A DNA stretch of 64,000 nucleotides from Spirochaetota bacterium. Lineage in GTDB: Bacteria; Spirochaetota; UBA4802; UBA5368. The DNA is taken from positions 1-64,000 of the forward strand of contig DATIKU010000048.1 of assembly GCA_035477215.1 (NCBI GenBank). The letters are read 5' to 3'. The notes beneath the pieces are model-generated. The model did not search any database and had not been told where the DNA came from. It saw only the letters and a list, made by a program, of their open reading frames with translations. This document shows positions 53,588-62,043 of the stretch, piece by piece (the stretch's first letter is position 1; each line of letters opens with the position of its first letter). The position numbers and the translations under genes were made by a program.

Positions 53588-54331
53588 CTACTTCTTCATG
53601 AAATGCGACATGATATCAATCGGTATGGGAAAGAGCGTGGTCGAGTTGTTCTCGGCGGCCACTTCCCTGAGCGTCTGCAAATAGCGAAGCTGCAGCGCTA
53701 TCGGGTGCGCCTCCATGAGCGTGGCCGCCTCGATGAGCTTTGCCGCCGCCTGGGCCTCGGCCTGGGCGTTGATGATCTTCGCGCGCCGCTCGCGCTCGGC
53801 CTCGGCCTGCTTGGCCATTGCCCGCTGCATCTCCTGCGGCAGGTCGACGTGCTTAACTTCTACGGCGGTCACCTTGATGCCCCACGGGTCGGTGTGCGTG
53901 TCCAGGACGTTCTGGAGCTCGGTGTTGATGCGCTCGCGGTCGCTTAAAAGATCGTCGAGCTCGTTCATGCCGAGGATGCTGCGAAGGGTCGTCTGCGCGA
54001 GCTGAGAGGTGGCGTACATGAAGTCCTCCACCTCGGTCACCGCCTTGTTCGGGTCGACGACCCTGAAATACAGCACCGCGTTCACCTTGACCGAAACATT
54101 GTCCTTGGTGATGACGTCCTGCGGCGGCACGTCCATCGCCACGAGGCGCAGGCTCACCCGCACCCATTTATCGATGAACGGTATGACGATGATGACTCCG
54201 GGCCCTTTATGGCTTTTTAAAAGCCTTCCAAGGCGGAACACCACGGCTCGCTCGTACTCCTTGATAATCTTAACCGAAGCGATGACGAAGAGCACCGCAA
54301 GGATCATCAGTGTGGGAAACAACTCAAACAT
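53588..54331 (-). CDS. Slipin (SPFH/stomatin-family membrane protein)
   Basis: The product is 247 residues. One N-terminal membrane helix ([16 protein letters not shown]) is followed by the SPFH domain ([59 protein letters not shown]) and a coiled Ala/Glu tail ([20 protein letters not shown] in part). Slipins form large rings at membranes and are regulated or processed by NfeD-type proteases. The gene follows nfeD with a gap of 96 bases on the same strand, the classical pairing. A strong ribosome binding site (GAGGAGG) precedes it. Confidence 0.93.
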   Translation of the reverse strand: MFELFPTLMILAVLFVIASVKIIKEYERAVVFRLGRLLKSHKGPGVIIVIPFIDKWVRVSLRLVAMDVPPQDVITKDNVSVKVNAVLYFRVVDPNKAVTEVEDFMYATSQLAQTTLRSILGMNELDDLLSDRERINTELQNVLDTHTDPWGIKVTAVEVKHVDLPQEMQRAMAKQAEAERERRAKIINAQAEAQAAAKLIEAATLMEAHPIALQLRYLQTLREVAAENNSTTLFPIPIDIMSHFMKK

Positions 54332-54427
54332 AGTACACCTCCTCTGTGTTGTGGGATAGTATCACTCCTGCGCCCGGAGCCGGAAGCCCCGCTCCGCGTG
54401 CCTTTTACTCTCGAAAAACGATCGTTC

Positions 54428-55735
54428 TCAGGATTTTTTCACGAAGAGCGTCATCCCCTTCGAACCAGCCACAATGATCCTGTCGTCCCGCTTAATTTCG
54501 TCTTCCGAGGTCGCGTTCCATATCTCCCCGTGGACGAACACCTTGCCGTTACCGTCGAAATCCCTGATCGCCACGCCGGCCTCGCCGACAAGCCCCTGCA
54601 TGCCCGTGGTGACCTGGCTTTTATGCGCCAGGACGACCGACCGTACCACTACGAAGAAGAAAGCCAGCATAAAGACGACAACTGCGATTATCGAACGCAT
54701 TGGAATCTGTCCTCCCGGAAGCGGGGAATCGAAGAGGATCATCGAACCGAATATAAACGATGCGATCCCCCCAACGGTCAAAAGACCGTAGCTCGCGATT
54801 TTAAGCTCGAGTACGAAAAGCACAACGGCGAGGATGATGAGCACAAGCCCCGCCAGGTTGATCGGCAGCACCCGCACCGCCATGAGAAAGATAAACAGGG
54901 CCACCGCCCCGATCACCCCGGGCACGATAAGCCCCGGGCTTTTGAACTCCATACCGATGCCCGCCACGGCGATGATGAAAAGCAGAAACACCATTTGAGG
55001 ATCGGCGAAGAAATTGAGCAGCCGTTCTTTCCAGTCCATTTCGAACGACAGCACCGACAGATTCGCCGTCGAAATCGTCACCATGGTGCCGTTAACGTCC
55101 ACCCTCCGGCCGTTGAGTTTCACCAGCAGGTCGTCCACGTCCTCGGCGATTATGTCCACCACGCCGAGCCTGTAGGCCTCGAGGTAGGTGCTTGAAACCG
55201 CGTCGCGGATGGCGCGCACGGTCCAGTCGACGTTTCGTTTCCGTTTCTGGGCAAGGCTCATGCCGTAGGCTATGGTGTCGTTGAGCACCTTTTTTTCCAT
55301 AATGCCCCCGGCCGATTTTCCCTGCTCGTCCTTCTGGCCGAAGTTCAGAAACGGGCTTACCGGGTGCATGGCGCCGATCCCCGTTCCGGGCGCCATCGCG
55401 GCGATATGCGAGGCGAGCATGATGTATCCGCCCGCCGAGGCCGCCTGCGCACCCTTGGGAGCGGCGAACACCACGATCGGGGCATCGGACGATAGAATGG
55501 ACTTGATGATCTCGCGCATGGAGCCCATGAGGCCGCCGGGTGTGTCCATCTGAAGAATGATGAAGTGCACCTTTTCCTTGTTGGCCTTGTCGATCGATTT
55601 TATCACATGCTCGCTGATGATCGGATTCACCGATCCATCGAGCTTAATTAGCGCGTAACGGTCCGCCGCGAACGAGGGTGCGGCGAACGCCGAGGCGATG
55701 AAAAACAGCGCAATCCTTACAATGGTCTTTCTCAT
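54428..55735 (-). CDS. nfeD: NfeD membrane-bound serine protease (ClpP-class plus NfeD domain)
   Basis: The product is 435 residues from the ATG at 55735, chosen for its signal-peptide-like stretch (RIALFFIASAFAAPSFA). A ClpP/SppA-type domain follows: LQMDTPGGLMGSMREIIKS (in part), APKGAQAASAGGYIMLASH with the catalytic Ser in the SAGG loop, then a lysine-bearing GKSAGGIMEKKVLND. About four membrane helices (residues ~235-350) precede a C-terminal OB-fold NfeD domain (GLVGEAGVAIRDFDGNGKVFVHGE in part). This is the long membrane-protease form. The adjacent slipin is its usual partner and probably its substrate. A promoter lies 137-165 bases upstream. Confidence 0.93.
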   Translation of the reverse strand: MRKTIVRIALFFIASAFAAPSFAADRYALIKLDGSVNPIISEHVIKSIDKANKEKVHFIILQMDTPGGLMGSMREIIKSILSSDAPIVVFAAPKGAQAASAGGYIMLASHIAAMAPGTGIGAMHPVSPFLNFGQKDEQGKSAGGIMEKKVLNDTIAYGMSLAQKRKRNVDWTVRAIRDAVSSTYLEAYRLGVVDIIAEDVDDLLVKLNGRRVDVNGTMVTISTANLSVLSFEMDWKERLLNFFADPQMVFLLFIIAVAGIGMEFKSPGLIVPGVIGAVALFIFLMAVRVLPINLAGLVLIILAVVLFVLELKIASYGLLTVGGIASFIFGSMILFDSPLPGGQIPMRSIIAVVVFMLAFFFVVVRSVVLAHKSQVTTGMQGLVGEAGVAIRDFDGNGKVFVHGEIWNATSEDEIKRDDRIIVAGSKGMTLFVKKS

Positions 55736-56172
55736 GGCATGTATCCCTGTTATATCGGCAATACCCGCCACGCGTCTACGACCGCAACCAAAAGGGATGC
55801 GGGGCTTTTCACCTGCCGCCGGCGCGGGCACGATCGGGCTGTTCGTCGTTGCTTGTCTCCCTGTCTAAAAAATGGTACGTATAAAAATCGACGGTGTCAA
55901 GTAATAATTCTCCGGCACGCCGCCCCCCTGCCGGCCGAACAGATCGCAAAACTCCGTATAATCGGACTCCGCCGCGGGTACAAATTACCGATAATGGTAC
56001 TGGAAGCCGGAAGGACTTACGTCGATGGCCCAGCATTACCTCCCGTATGAAAGCTTTGTGTCCCGGGAAGGCGTTTTGTTACACCGCTCGGCCTTGGTCG
56101 AAGGACGCCCTTGAATGTGCTTGCACTTCAGCGGGATTTCGATGTACGGTTCGCCTGAGCAGAGAGGAATCT
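55736..56172. other. Divergent intergenic region, nfeD to the HEAT-repeat gene
   Basis: Apart from the nfeD promoter, these 437 bases hold no recognisable gene. Toward the HEAT gene, TTGCAC (56121-56126) and TACGGT (56145-56150), 18 bases apart, could be a weak promoter. Open frames entering the gap have no protein-like features. Confidence 0.45.
55872..55900 (-). promoter_or_regulatory. Candidate promoter of the nfeD-slipin operon
   Basis: On the minus strand consensus TTGACA (55900-55895) and TACCAT (55877-55872) are exactly 17 bases apart, giving a leader of about 130 bases before nfeD. Confidence 0.6.
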
Positions 56173-57354
56173 ATGAAAACCTATATCAAATTAATATGTA
56201 TAGCCGCGACGGTGTTCAGCATGACCGCCTTCTCCGACCGCCTTTTTGCACAGGCGAAAAACTCGAAAACACCCGCCACCGTAAAAAAGGCGGAGAAACC
56301 CGTCGAAACGGCCGAACAGAAGGAGCGCAAACAGAAGGAGAGGCAGGCCGAGAACGAGCGGAAGCGGGCGGAGTGGATCGAAAAAACCATACTGTACGGC
56401 ATAAACAAGGACCGCCGCGAGGCTATCAACATGATACTCGGCATCAGGGACGAGGCCCTGAAGCGCCGCCTCGGCGATGGGCTCGCCGACGTAATCAGGA
56501 ACGAGACCGATCCCGAAGTGAGGGCAAAAGCGATCACTGTCGCGGGCGATCTGAAAAACAACACGACCGCGCCGGCCATGATGGAGGCGCTCGACAGCGA
56601 CTCCGAGGACGTGCAGATCGCCGCCATAAATTCGCTCAAAAACCTGAAATACGCCCCCGCCCGAAGCGTCCTCGCGGAGAAGCTGAAGGCGCGCAACCTG
56701 TCGAAAGACTCCAACCTCACCGAAAGCCTTATAAACGCGATGGGCGAATTCGAGGCGGGGGAGCTCGCCGAATTCGCGAAGACAGCTATCAAGGATACAA
56801 AGACGACCCGTAGCATACGCGGCTCCCTTACCCTGTTTATGGGGAAACTGGGATCGGCGGCGCCGAAAGACTTCCTCGTCGAACTTCTTAAAGATGAGGA
56901 CGAGGACAGGGACGTACGCGGCTACGCCGCCAACGCCCTGGCCCGGCTCAACGCGAAGGACAAGACCAAAGACATTGACGCGGTGATCGCGACAATAGAG
57001 TCGTATCCATTTCAAAAGCGCAAAGAACACTACACCCTGTATATCTACTGCGTTGCCGCGCTTGCGAAGCTCGGCGACGAGAAGGCCTATCCCCGCCTCG
57101 TCGAAGCGCTGAAAAGCGACAACTCGATGGTGCGCCTTCGCGCCGTCCGGCTCCTCAGGGACATGAAAGACCAAAGAACAATTGACATTTTGAAATATAA
57201 ACGCGATTATGACCCGAGTAGGGCGGTGCAGAAGGCGGCCCGCGAAGCGCTGGCGGAGATGGGCGTCAAATCCGAAGGCGGAGAAAAAGCCCCGGATGCG
57301 ACGAGGAAAGACGGACGCGATGAGCCCGCTTTGGACGAATCCTCCGAAAAATAG
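56173..57354 (+). CDS. Exported HEAT-repeat protein
   Basis: The product is 393 residues from the ATG at 56173, chosen for its signal peptide (KLICIAATVFSMTAF, cleavage near LFAQA) and AGAGAGGAA upstream. A lysine/glutamate-rich linker (about 25-70) leads to HEAT-like repeats (VRAKAITVAGDLKNN, VQIAAINSLKNLKYAPA, VRGYAANALARLNAKD, VRLRAVRLLRDMKDQ). These usually form a curved scaffold for protein binding; the absence of a lipobox suggests a soluble periplasmic protein. It leads a three-gene run with short gaps (16 and 14 bases): this gene, a membrane protein and an esterase-like protein. Confidence 0.85.
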   Translation: MKTYIKLICIAATVFSMTAFSDRLFAQAKNSKTPATVKKAEKPVETAEQKERKQKERQAENERKRAEWIEKTILYGINKDRREAINMILGIRDEALKRRLGDGLADVIRNETDPEVRAKAITVAGDLKNNTTAPAMMEALDSDSEDVQIAAINSLKNLKYAPARSVLAEKLKARNLSKDSNLTESLINAMGEFEAGELAEFAKTAIKDTKTTRSIRGSLTLFMGKLGSAAPKDFLVELLKDEDEDRDVRGYAANALARLNAKDKTKDIDAVIATIESYPFQKRKEHYTLYIYCVAALAKLGDEKAYPRLVEALKSDNSMVRLRAVRLLRDMKDQRTIDILKYKRDYDPSRAVQKAAREALAEMGVKSEGGEKAPDATRKDGRDEPALDESSEK

Positions 57355-57370
57355 AACCCGGTTACTGGTT

Positions 57371-57784
57371 ATGCACGGTAAAACTTCTTTTGAGAAAGGC
57401 CGCATTGTTGACAGGCTGAGGGCGGTGGGGACGCTGTGTCTCTTTATCCTCGCCTCGGCATTCGCTTCGGCAATCCTGATGGACATTATCGTATACCCGG
57501 TCGCACTGCTCGCGGTGAGGGACAGGTCCGTATTCAACATTATCGTCGCCTGGTCCATATGGCTCGGTCTTGCCGCGGCGCTCGTCTATCTTTTCGCCAG
57601 AAGGATCCATTCGCTCCGAAGGGACGGGTATACGCGCGGCGAGATAGCGAAACACATGAGCCTGCGGCCGCTCAAGGCGGCCGGAGCGCTCCTTTCCCTG
57701 CTCCTCGTGTCGACCGCGGTTATAGCGGCTATCTACGTACTGTTCGGCTATAACTACTACTTTATGTATAAACTCTCGAACTGA
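57371..57784 (+). CDS. Three-helix inner-membrane protein, function unknown
   Basis: The product is 137 residues. Three hydrophobic segments are visible (about 18-42, 52-72 and 98-124), with a positively charged loop (RRIHSLRRDGYTRGEIAKH) between the second and third. No family motif is recognised. The ATG at 57371 begins 16 bases past the HEAT gene stop; an ATG at 57320 in the same frame would overlap the HEAT gene. The next gene starts 14 bases downstream, so it is probably the middle gene of an operon. Confidence 0.65.
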   Translation: MHGKTSFEKGRIVDRLRAVGTLCLFILASAFASAILMDIIVYPVALLAVRDRSVFNIIVAWSIWLGLAAALVYLFARRIHSLRRDGYTRGEIAKHMSLRPLKAAGALLSLLLVSTAVIAAIYVLFGYNYYFMYKLSN

Positions 57785-57798
57785 TCGAGCGTTAGGCG

Positions 57799-58731
57799 AT
57801 GCCCGTAACCGGCGATTTCGACCGTTTTTTCCTGCACCTTCCCCCCCTCGACCGCGAGGAGGATTTCGATACCTTCTGGAAAAACTCGCTTTCGGAACTC
57901 AAAAAAATCCCAATAGAGCCCTCGTTCACGCCCGTCAACACCGCCCGTTCACCCTTTAACAAGTTCGAGGTGACGTTCAGTGGGATGTTCCGCTCGTCGG
58001 TCTCCGGCAGCCTTCTTGTTCCCTCGAACGCCCGCAAGCCCAGGGCCGTCATCATCATCCACGACTATAACCGCCCCGATCCATATGCCGGTTATCCGCT
58101 CGACGGATCCATCGCCTATTTTTTCCTGCGCCTTCGGGGACATGGCGATATGCGCGCCGTCGAACCGGAGAAAAGCCCGGGCTATATGGCGGACTCGATC
58201 GGGGACGCGGCCGGCTACTATATGCGGGGGGTATACCTCGACGCCTACCGGGCGATAGACGTCCTCAGGCTCAACGACCGGCTTGATTGCAGCGCCATCG
58301 GCTTTATGGGAAAGGGCCTCGGCGGCGCGGCCGCCGTGTTCGCCGCGGCCAACTCGAGCCGCCCGACTGCGCTTGTGCTCGACACGCCCTCGTTCGCGTA
58401 TCTGCCCGAAAGCCAGAACGTATCGACTGGCGAGGCCGCCGTCGAAATAAACGAATACCTGTCGCTTCAGAGGACGAAGAAGAAGCTTATAAAGAAGAAC
58501 CTGTCGTACTTCGACGCCATCAATTTCACCGACCGCGTTGCCGGCCCGGCGCTCTTCACCGTGGGTTTCAAGGACACCATCTCGCCCCCGCAATGCGTCT
58601 TCGCGCTCTTCAACCACCTGAGGTGCGAAAAGACGATCGAGGTCTATCCGGACGACGGCAACGACGCGGGGGGTGCGGCGCAGTTTGAAAAATCCATCCG
58701 GTGGCTTATTGAATTTTTCGACGGCCTGTAG
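57799..58731 (+). CDS. Acetyl-xylan-esterase-like protein without its catalytic Ser and His
   Basis: The product is 310 residues of alpha/beta-hydrolase fold, most like the AXE1/cephalosporin-C deacetylase family (FDTFWKNSLSELKK at the N-terminus, YMRGVYLDAYRAIDVLRL, GPALFTVGFKDTISPPQCVFA). In active members the nucleophile elbow is GGSQGG; here it is GKGLGG, with Gly173 in the Ser position. The acid Asp259 is kept. The His position (usually YxxxGHEGG) is Asn288 in YPDDGNDAGG. So hydrolysis by the usual mechanism is not expected, and a binding or scaffold role is likely. There is no signal peptide. It closes the HEAT-membrane-esterase run and is convergent with the YibE/F gene. Confidence 0.82.
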   Translation: MPVTGDFDRFFLHLPPLDREEDFDTFWKNSLSELKKIPIEPSFTPVNTARSPFNKFEVTFSGMFRSSVSGSLLVPSNARKPRAVIIIHDYNRPDPYAGYPLDGSIAYFFLRLRGHGDMRAVEPEKSPGYMADSIGDAAGYYMRGVYLDAYRAIDVLRLNDRLDCSAIGFMGKGLGGAAAVFAAANSSRPTALVLDTPSFAYLPESQNVSTGEAAVEINEYLSLQRTKKKLIKKNLSYFDAINFTDRVAGPALFTVGFKDTISPPQCVFALFNHLRCEKTIEVYPDDGNDAGGAAQFEKSIRWLIEFFDGL

Positions 58732-58734
58732 CGG

Positions 58735-59850
58735 TCAGGACGTTTCGCGGCGGCCGCGGTTCAGCCATACGCCCACCGCGGCGGTCACCGGAACGGAAAC
58801 CAGCATCCCCATGCATCCCACGAACGACCGCAGCACCTCCACAAGGATCTCGTTGTGCGAAAAGATCATCGACATCGGCATCCGGGAATCATAGCGCAGG
58901 TAGATAATCAGTATAAGTGACAGCGCCCCGCCGACGTACGCCATGACGAGCGTGTTCACCATGGACCCCAGGTTGTCGCGCCCGACCTCGAGCGCGGAGC
59001 GGAATGCCGTGCGCGAATCGACGCCGGGATGCACCACGTAGAACTCGTTGACCGCCGAGGAAATCGAAATCGAGACGTCCATCACCGCACCCAGCGCGGA
59101 AAGGATCATCCCCGAAAGCGCGATATCGCGCAGGTTTATGTTCGTGCTGGTGGTGTAGAAAAGCGTGAGCAGCTCGTCGGTGACGATTCCGGAAAGATGC
59201 ATCGTCCATCCGAACGCGACGCTGAAGGCCATCGAAACGAGCACCCCCGCCGAAGCGCCGGCGATCGCCGTGAGCGTTTTTTTGCCCAGGCCCGTTATGA
59301 GCGGAATGGTGACGCCGATGGCCGCGATCGATACCAGCAGCACCGAAAGAAGCGGCGGGTGGCCCTTAAGCGTAAGCGGTATAAAAACGAAGAAGACGAG
59401 CAGCACCGTAAATGAAAGCCCGAACAGCGATAGTATCCCCCTGCCCCGTCCTACCAGAAACAGTGAAACAAGGAAGATCGCCGCGAGCGTAATGAGACCG
59501 GAGGTGTTATCGATATCGTGCATGGTGAGATATTCGTCGTTACCATCGTCCGACAATATCGTGTTCTGCCCGATGAAAATCGTGTCGCCCTGTCGGTACT
59601 TCACATAGTCTGGTACGTTTTCGTCTCCCTTGAAGGTAACTGTTTTAAGATCACCTTTATGAGGCCCCGAGAGCAAGCGGAACGAAAAAACCGTTTCCAG
59701 GTAGGGCTGTCCCTGTGCGGTTTTGCGGGTCTTCTCTATTTTCTCGATTTTCGCGCGGAAGTAATCCACATCCTTCTGGTATGGACCGGCGCCGGAGGCG
59801 ATCGGGAAAAGCATAATCGCCAGGAATAAAAGTCGTATTAATGATTTCAT
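58735..59850 (-). CDS. YibE/F-like membrane protein
   Basis: The product is 371 residues. After a signal peptide (SLIRLLFLAIMLFPIASG) comes a beta-rich stretch with KGDLKTVTFKGDENVPDYVKY (in part) and GQNTI. Then there are about seven membrane helices, one carrying LSGMILSALGAVMDVSISISSAV (in part) and another GRDNLGSMVNTLVMAYVGGA, both hallmarks of the YibE/F family. The family's role is unknown. It lies 88 bases downstream of the TPR-NHL-VWA gene on the same strand and 3 bases from the convergent esterase-like gene. Confidence 0.88.
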   Translation of the reverse strand: MKSLIRLLFLAIMLFPIASGAGPYQKDVDYFRAKIEKIEKTRKTAQGQPYLETVFSFRLLSGPHKGDLKTVTFKGDENVPDYVKYRQGDTIFIGQNTILSDDGNDEYLTMHDIDNTSGLITLAAIFLVSLFLVGRGRGILSLFGLSFTVLLVFFVFIPLTLKGHPPLLSVLLVSIAAIGVTIPLITGLGKKTLTAIAGASAGVLVSMAFSVAFGWTMHLSGIVTDELLTLFYTTSTNINLRDIALSGMILSALGAVMDVSISISSAVNEFYVVHPGVDSRTAFRSALEVGRDNLGSMVNTLVMAYVGGALSLILIIYLRYDSRMPMSMIFSHNEILVEVLRSFVGCMGMLVSVPVTAAVGVWLNRGRRETS

Positions 59851-59938
59851 TGTGCATTGACCGCCATTTGTGCAATTGTTTGGCCATTGCCGCCGAAAAA
59901 TCGCGCGAAATGTACCGGATAGTACGACCGAACCGGGC

Positions 59939-61984
59939 TCAGGGAACGAAATAACCGCCCCACTCGGTGCCCTTCTGCTTGCGGTAGTTGACCTCGATAC
60001 GAATGTCCGACCACCAGCCCTTCAGCGTCGGCGACTTGAAGGTGGAATAGACGAGGATGTAGCGGTACTCCTCACCGTTTCGTATGCGATCGTATATGCC
60101 TCGCAGCCCGTCCATCTCGCGGGCGGTGAAGAGTGCGCCGCCAGTTGCAATGGCGATGCGCTCGAGCACCGGGTTCTTTTCCTTGAGGCATACGATGTAA
60201 ATGGGAACATGATGGCTCTTCGCGTAATCTATGATGATTTTCTCCGAGTACCGGACGAACGAATCCTCGGCCACGATGCCGTCGGTGAGCAGAATGACCC
60301 CGCGACGGTTTATCCTCGGCACCACATCGGCAAGCGCGTTATACAGCGCCTTTCCAATGTTCTTACCCTCGCCGTAGGTACGCGTCTTCAACGCCTTCAG
60401 CGCCCTCCTGCGGCTCCAGTCGAAATCGCTCTCCGTGCGGTAGTCGTCGTTGAACCCGGCGACCTTGAGCGAATCGTCCCTGCGCATTTTCTTTAAAACG
60501 AACTCGGCGACCCAGGGGATGTCGTTGTGATATCCGCCCATTGAACGGGAGCGGTCCACGCACAGCACCATTGAAGCGGAGGGCGATTTGCCCTTCAGGT
60601 AGTCGATATAGATGCCCGACGGGCGCGCACCATCCTCGGTGACGGAGAAATTGTCGCGCGTGAGCCCGTACAGGGGTTTGCCGCCGCGGTCGCGCACATT
60701 GAGGTACAGCGCCACCGCCGGGAACTTCTTCACGTCGATCGACGCGATCTCTATGTCGTAGTTGGAATAGCGCCGCTCGAGCGGGGAAAAGATAAAAAGC
60801 CGTTCCTGCAGATAATCAAGGCAGTAGAGAAAGCCGTCCCGGTCCACGAGCCCGGCGTAGGGTCGCCTGAAACTCCTTTTCCCGCCATCCCACGAGGCGA
60901 ATTTCGTCGCGTTTTTATTCGCCGGATCGAAAAATATAAGTCCCTGTTTCTCGTCGGCCACCAGAAGCGACGCGTTGTGCAGTGTTATCCCCCGCGGCTT
61001 TTCCGAACCCTCTATTGCAAGATTGTCCAGAAAATTCCCCGAATCGTCGAAAACGGCCACGCGGTTGTTGCCGGTATCGGCGACGTACACCCGCTCCCTT
61101 TCCGCCGCGCAGTCTGAGGGCTTTTCGAGCTGGCCTTCGTACGAACCCTGTTTGGCGAAGGTGAGGATGAAGGTCCCGCTCTCATCGAACTTCTGCACGC
61201 GATGATTGCCCGAATCGACCACGTAGATGTTTCCCCGCGGATCGAAGCACACTCCCTGGGGTCCGTGGAACAGTCCCTCTGCGTTGCCGCTCGAGCCGAA
61301 GGTCTTGAGTATCTTCATGTCCTCGTTCATGAGATATACGCAGTCGCGCCCGAAATCGGTGACGGCGAGCCGCCCCCTGTAATAATCGATTCCATAGAGT
61401 TTACTGTCCAGGGCCGGCGCAAACACGTCGATCCCCTGCTTGTTGGGGTCGATCTTCACGAGCTTGCCCGAGGAAAACGAGGTGATGTAGGCGTTTCTCG
61501 CGGTGTCCACGGCCACGTCCACCGGATTTGGAAAGCGGAATCGTTTGAGGTCCGCGGAGGCGTATTCGTCGGCGAGCACGAATTCACCGGTGCGGCCGGG
61601 CGCAAAAAGCCCGCCCTCGCGGAAGCGGATCGCGTCGATCCTGGCGCGGACGAGCGCGTTGTCGGGCGCCTCGTCGGAGAGTATCTCCCACTCGCCCAGC
61701 GCCTCGTCGGTAAAGCCCGCCAGCCGGTACGAGCGGGCGAGGTACTCGCGCGCGGTATAGTAGTCGGGATGGATAACGAGCGCCTTGCGAAAAAACTCCA
61801 CCGAGGCCAGGTAGCGCATGTTGTTGAAGTGGACCATGCCCTGGCGGAACTGTTCCTTGGCCCGTTCGAATTTGATCAGGTCGCCGGATTGCGCCCGGGC
61901 GGGCGTAACCGAAACGAGTATCAGGACGGCGATGAACGCGGCGGCAATGCACGCCCATACGCCGGGGGCGGAAGGCTTTCTCAT
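59939..61984 (-). CDS. Secreted TPR-NHL-propeller-VWA protein
   Basis: The product is 681 residues. A signal peptide (IAAAFIAVLILVSVTPARAQ) is followed by TPR-like helices (about 40-115; FRQGMVHFNNMRYLASVEFF in part), then an NHL-type beta-propeller (about 150-410) with repeats such as PQGVCFDPRGNIYVVDSGNHRV (in part) and RVYVADTGNNRVAVFD. The C-terminal part (about 415-681) has GLTRDNFSVTEDG, as in VWFA-related secreted proteins, and a VWA domain with the DxSxS site in VLCVDRSRSMGG and LLTDG. It probably lies in the periplasm or on the outer face. Its binding partner is unknown. Confidence 0.88.
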   Translation of the reverse strand: MRKPSAPGVWACIAAAFIAVLILVSVTPARAQSGDLIKFERAKEQFRQGMVHFNNMRYLASVEFFRKALVIHPDYYTAREYLARSYRLAGFTDEALGEWEILSDEAPDNALVRARIDAIRFREGGLFAPGRTGEFVLADEYASADLKRFRFPNPVDVAVDTARNAYITSFSSGKLVKIDPNKQGIDVFAPALDSKLYGIDYYRGRLAVTDFGRDCVYLMNEDMKILKTFGSSGNAEGLFHGPQGVCFDPRGNIYVVDSGNHRVQKFDESGTFILTFAKQGSYEGQLEKPSDCAAERERVYVADTGNNRVAVFDDSGNFLDNLAIEGSEKPRGITLHNASLLVADEKQGLIFFDPANKNATKFASWDGGKRSFRRPYAGLVDRDGFLYCLDYLQERLFIFSPLERRYSNYDIEIASIDVKKFPAVALYLNVRDRGGKPLYGLTRDNFSVTEDGARPSGIYIDYLKGKSPSASMVLCVDRSRSMGGYHNDIPWVAEFVLKKMRRDDSLKVAGFNDDYRTESDFDWSRRRALKALKTRTYGEGKNIGKALYNALADVVPRINRRGVILLTDGIVAEDSFVRYSEKIIIDYAKSHHVPIYIVCLKEKNPVLERIAIATGGALFTAREMDGLRGIYDRIRNGEEYRYILVYSTFKSPTLKGWWSDIRIEVNYRKQKGTEWGGYFVP

Positions 61985-62043
61985 GATTCGAAGTCCGGAA
62001 AGATATTCATGGCTGCATCCCTCCTTCCCATTATCGTCTTATG

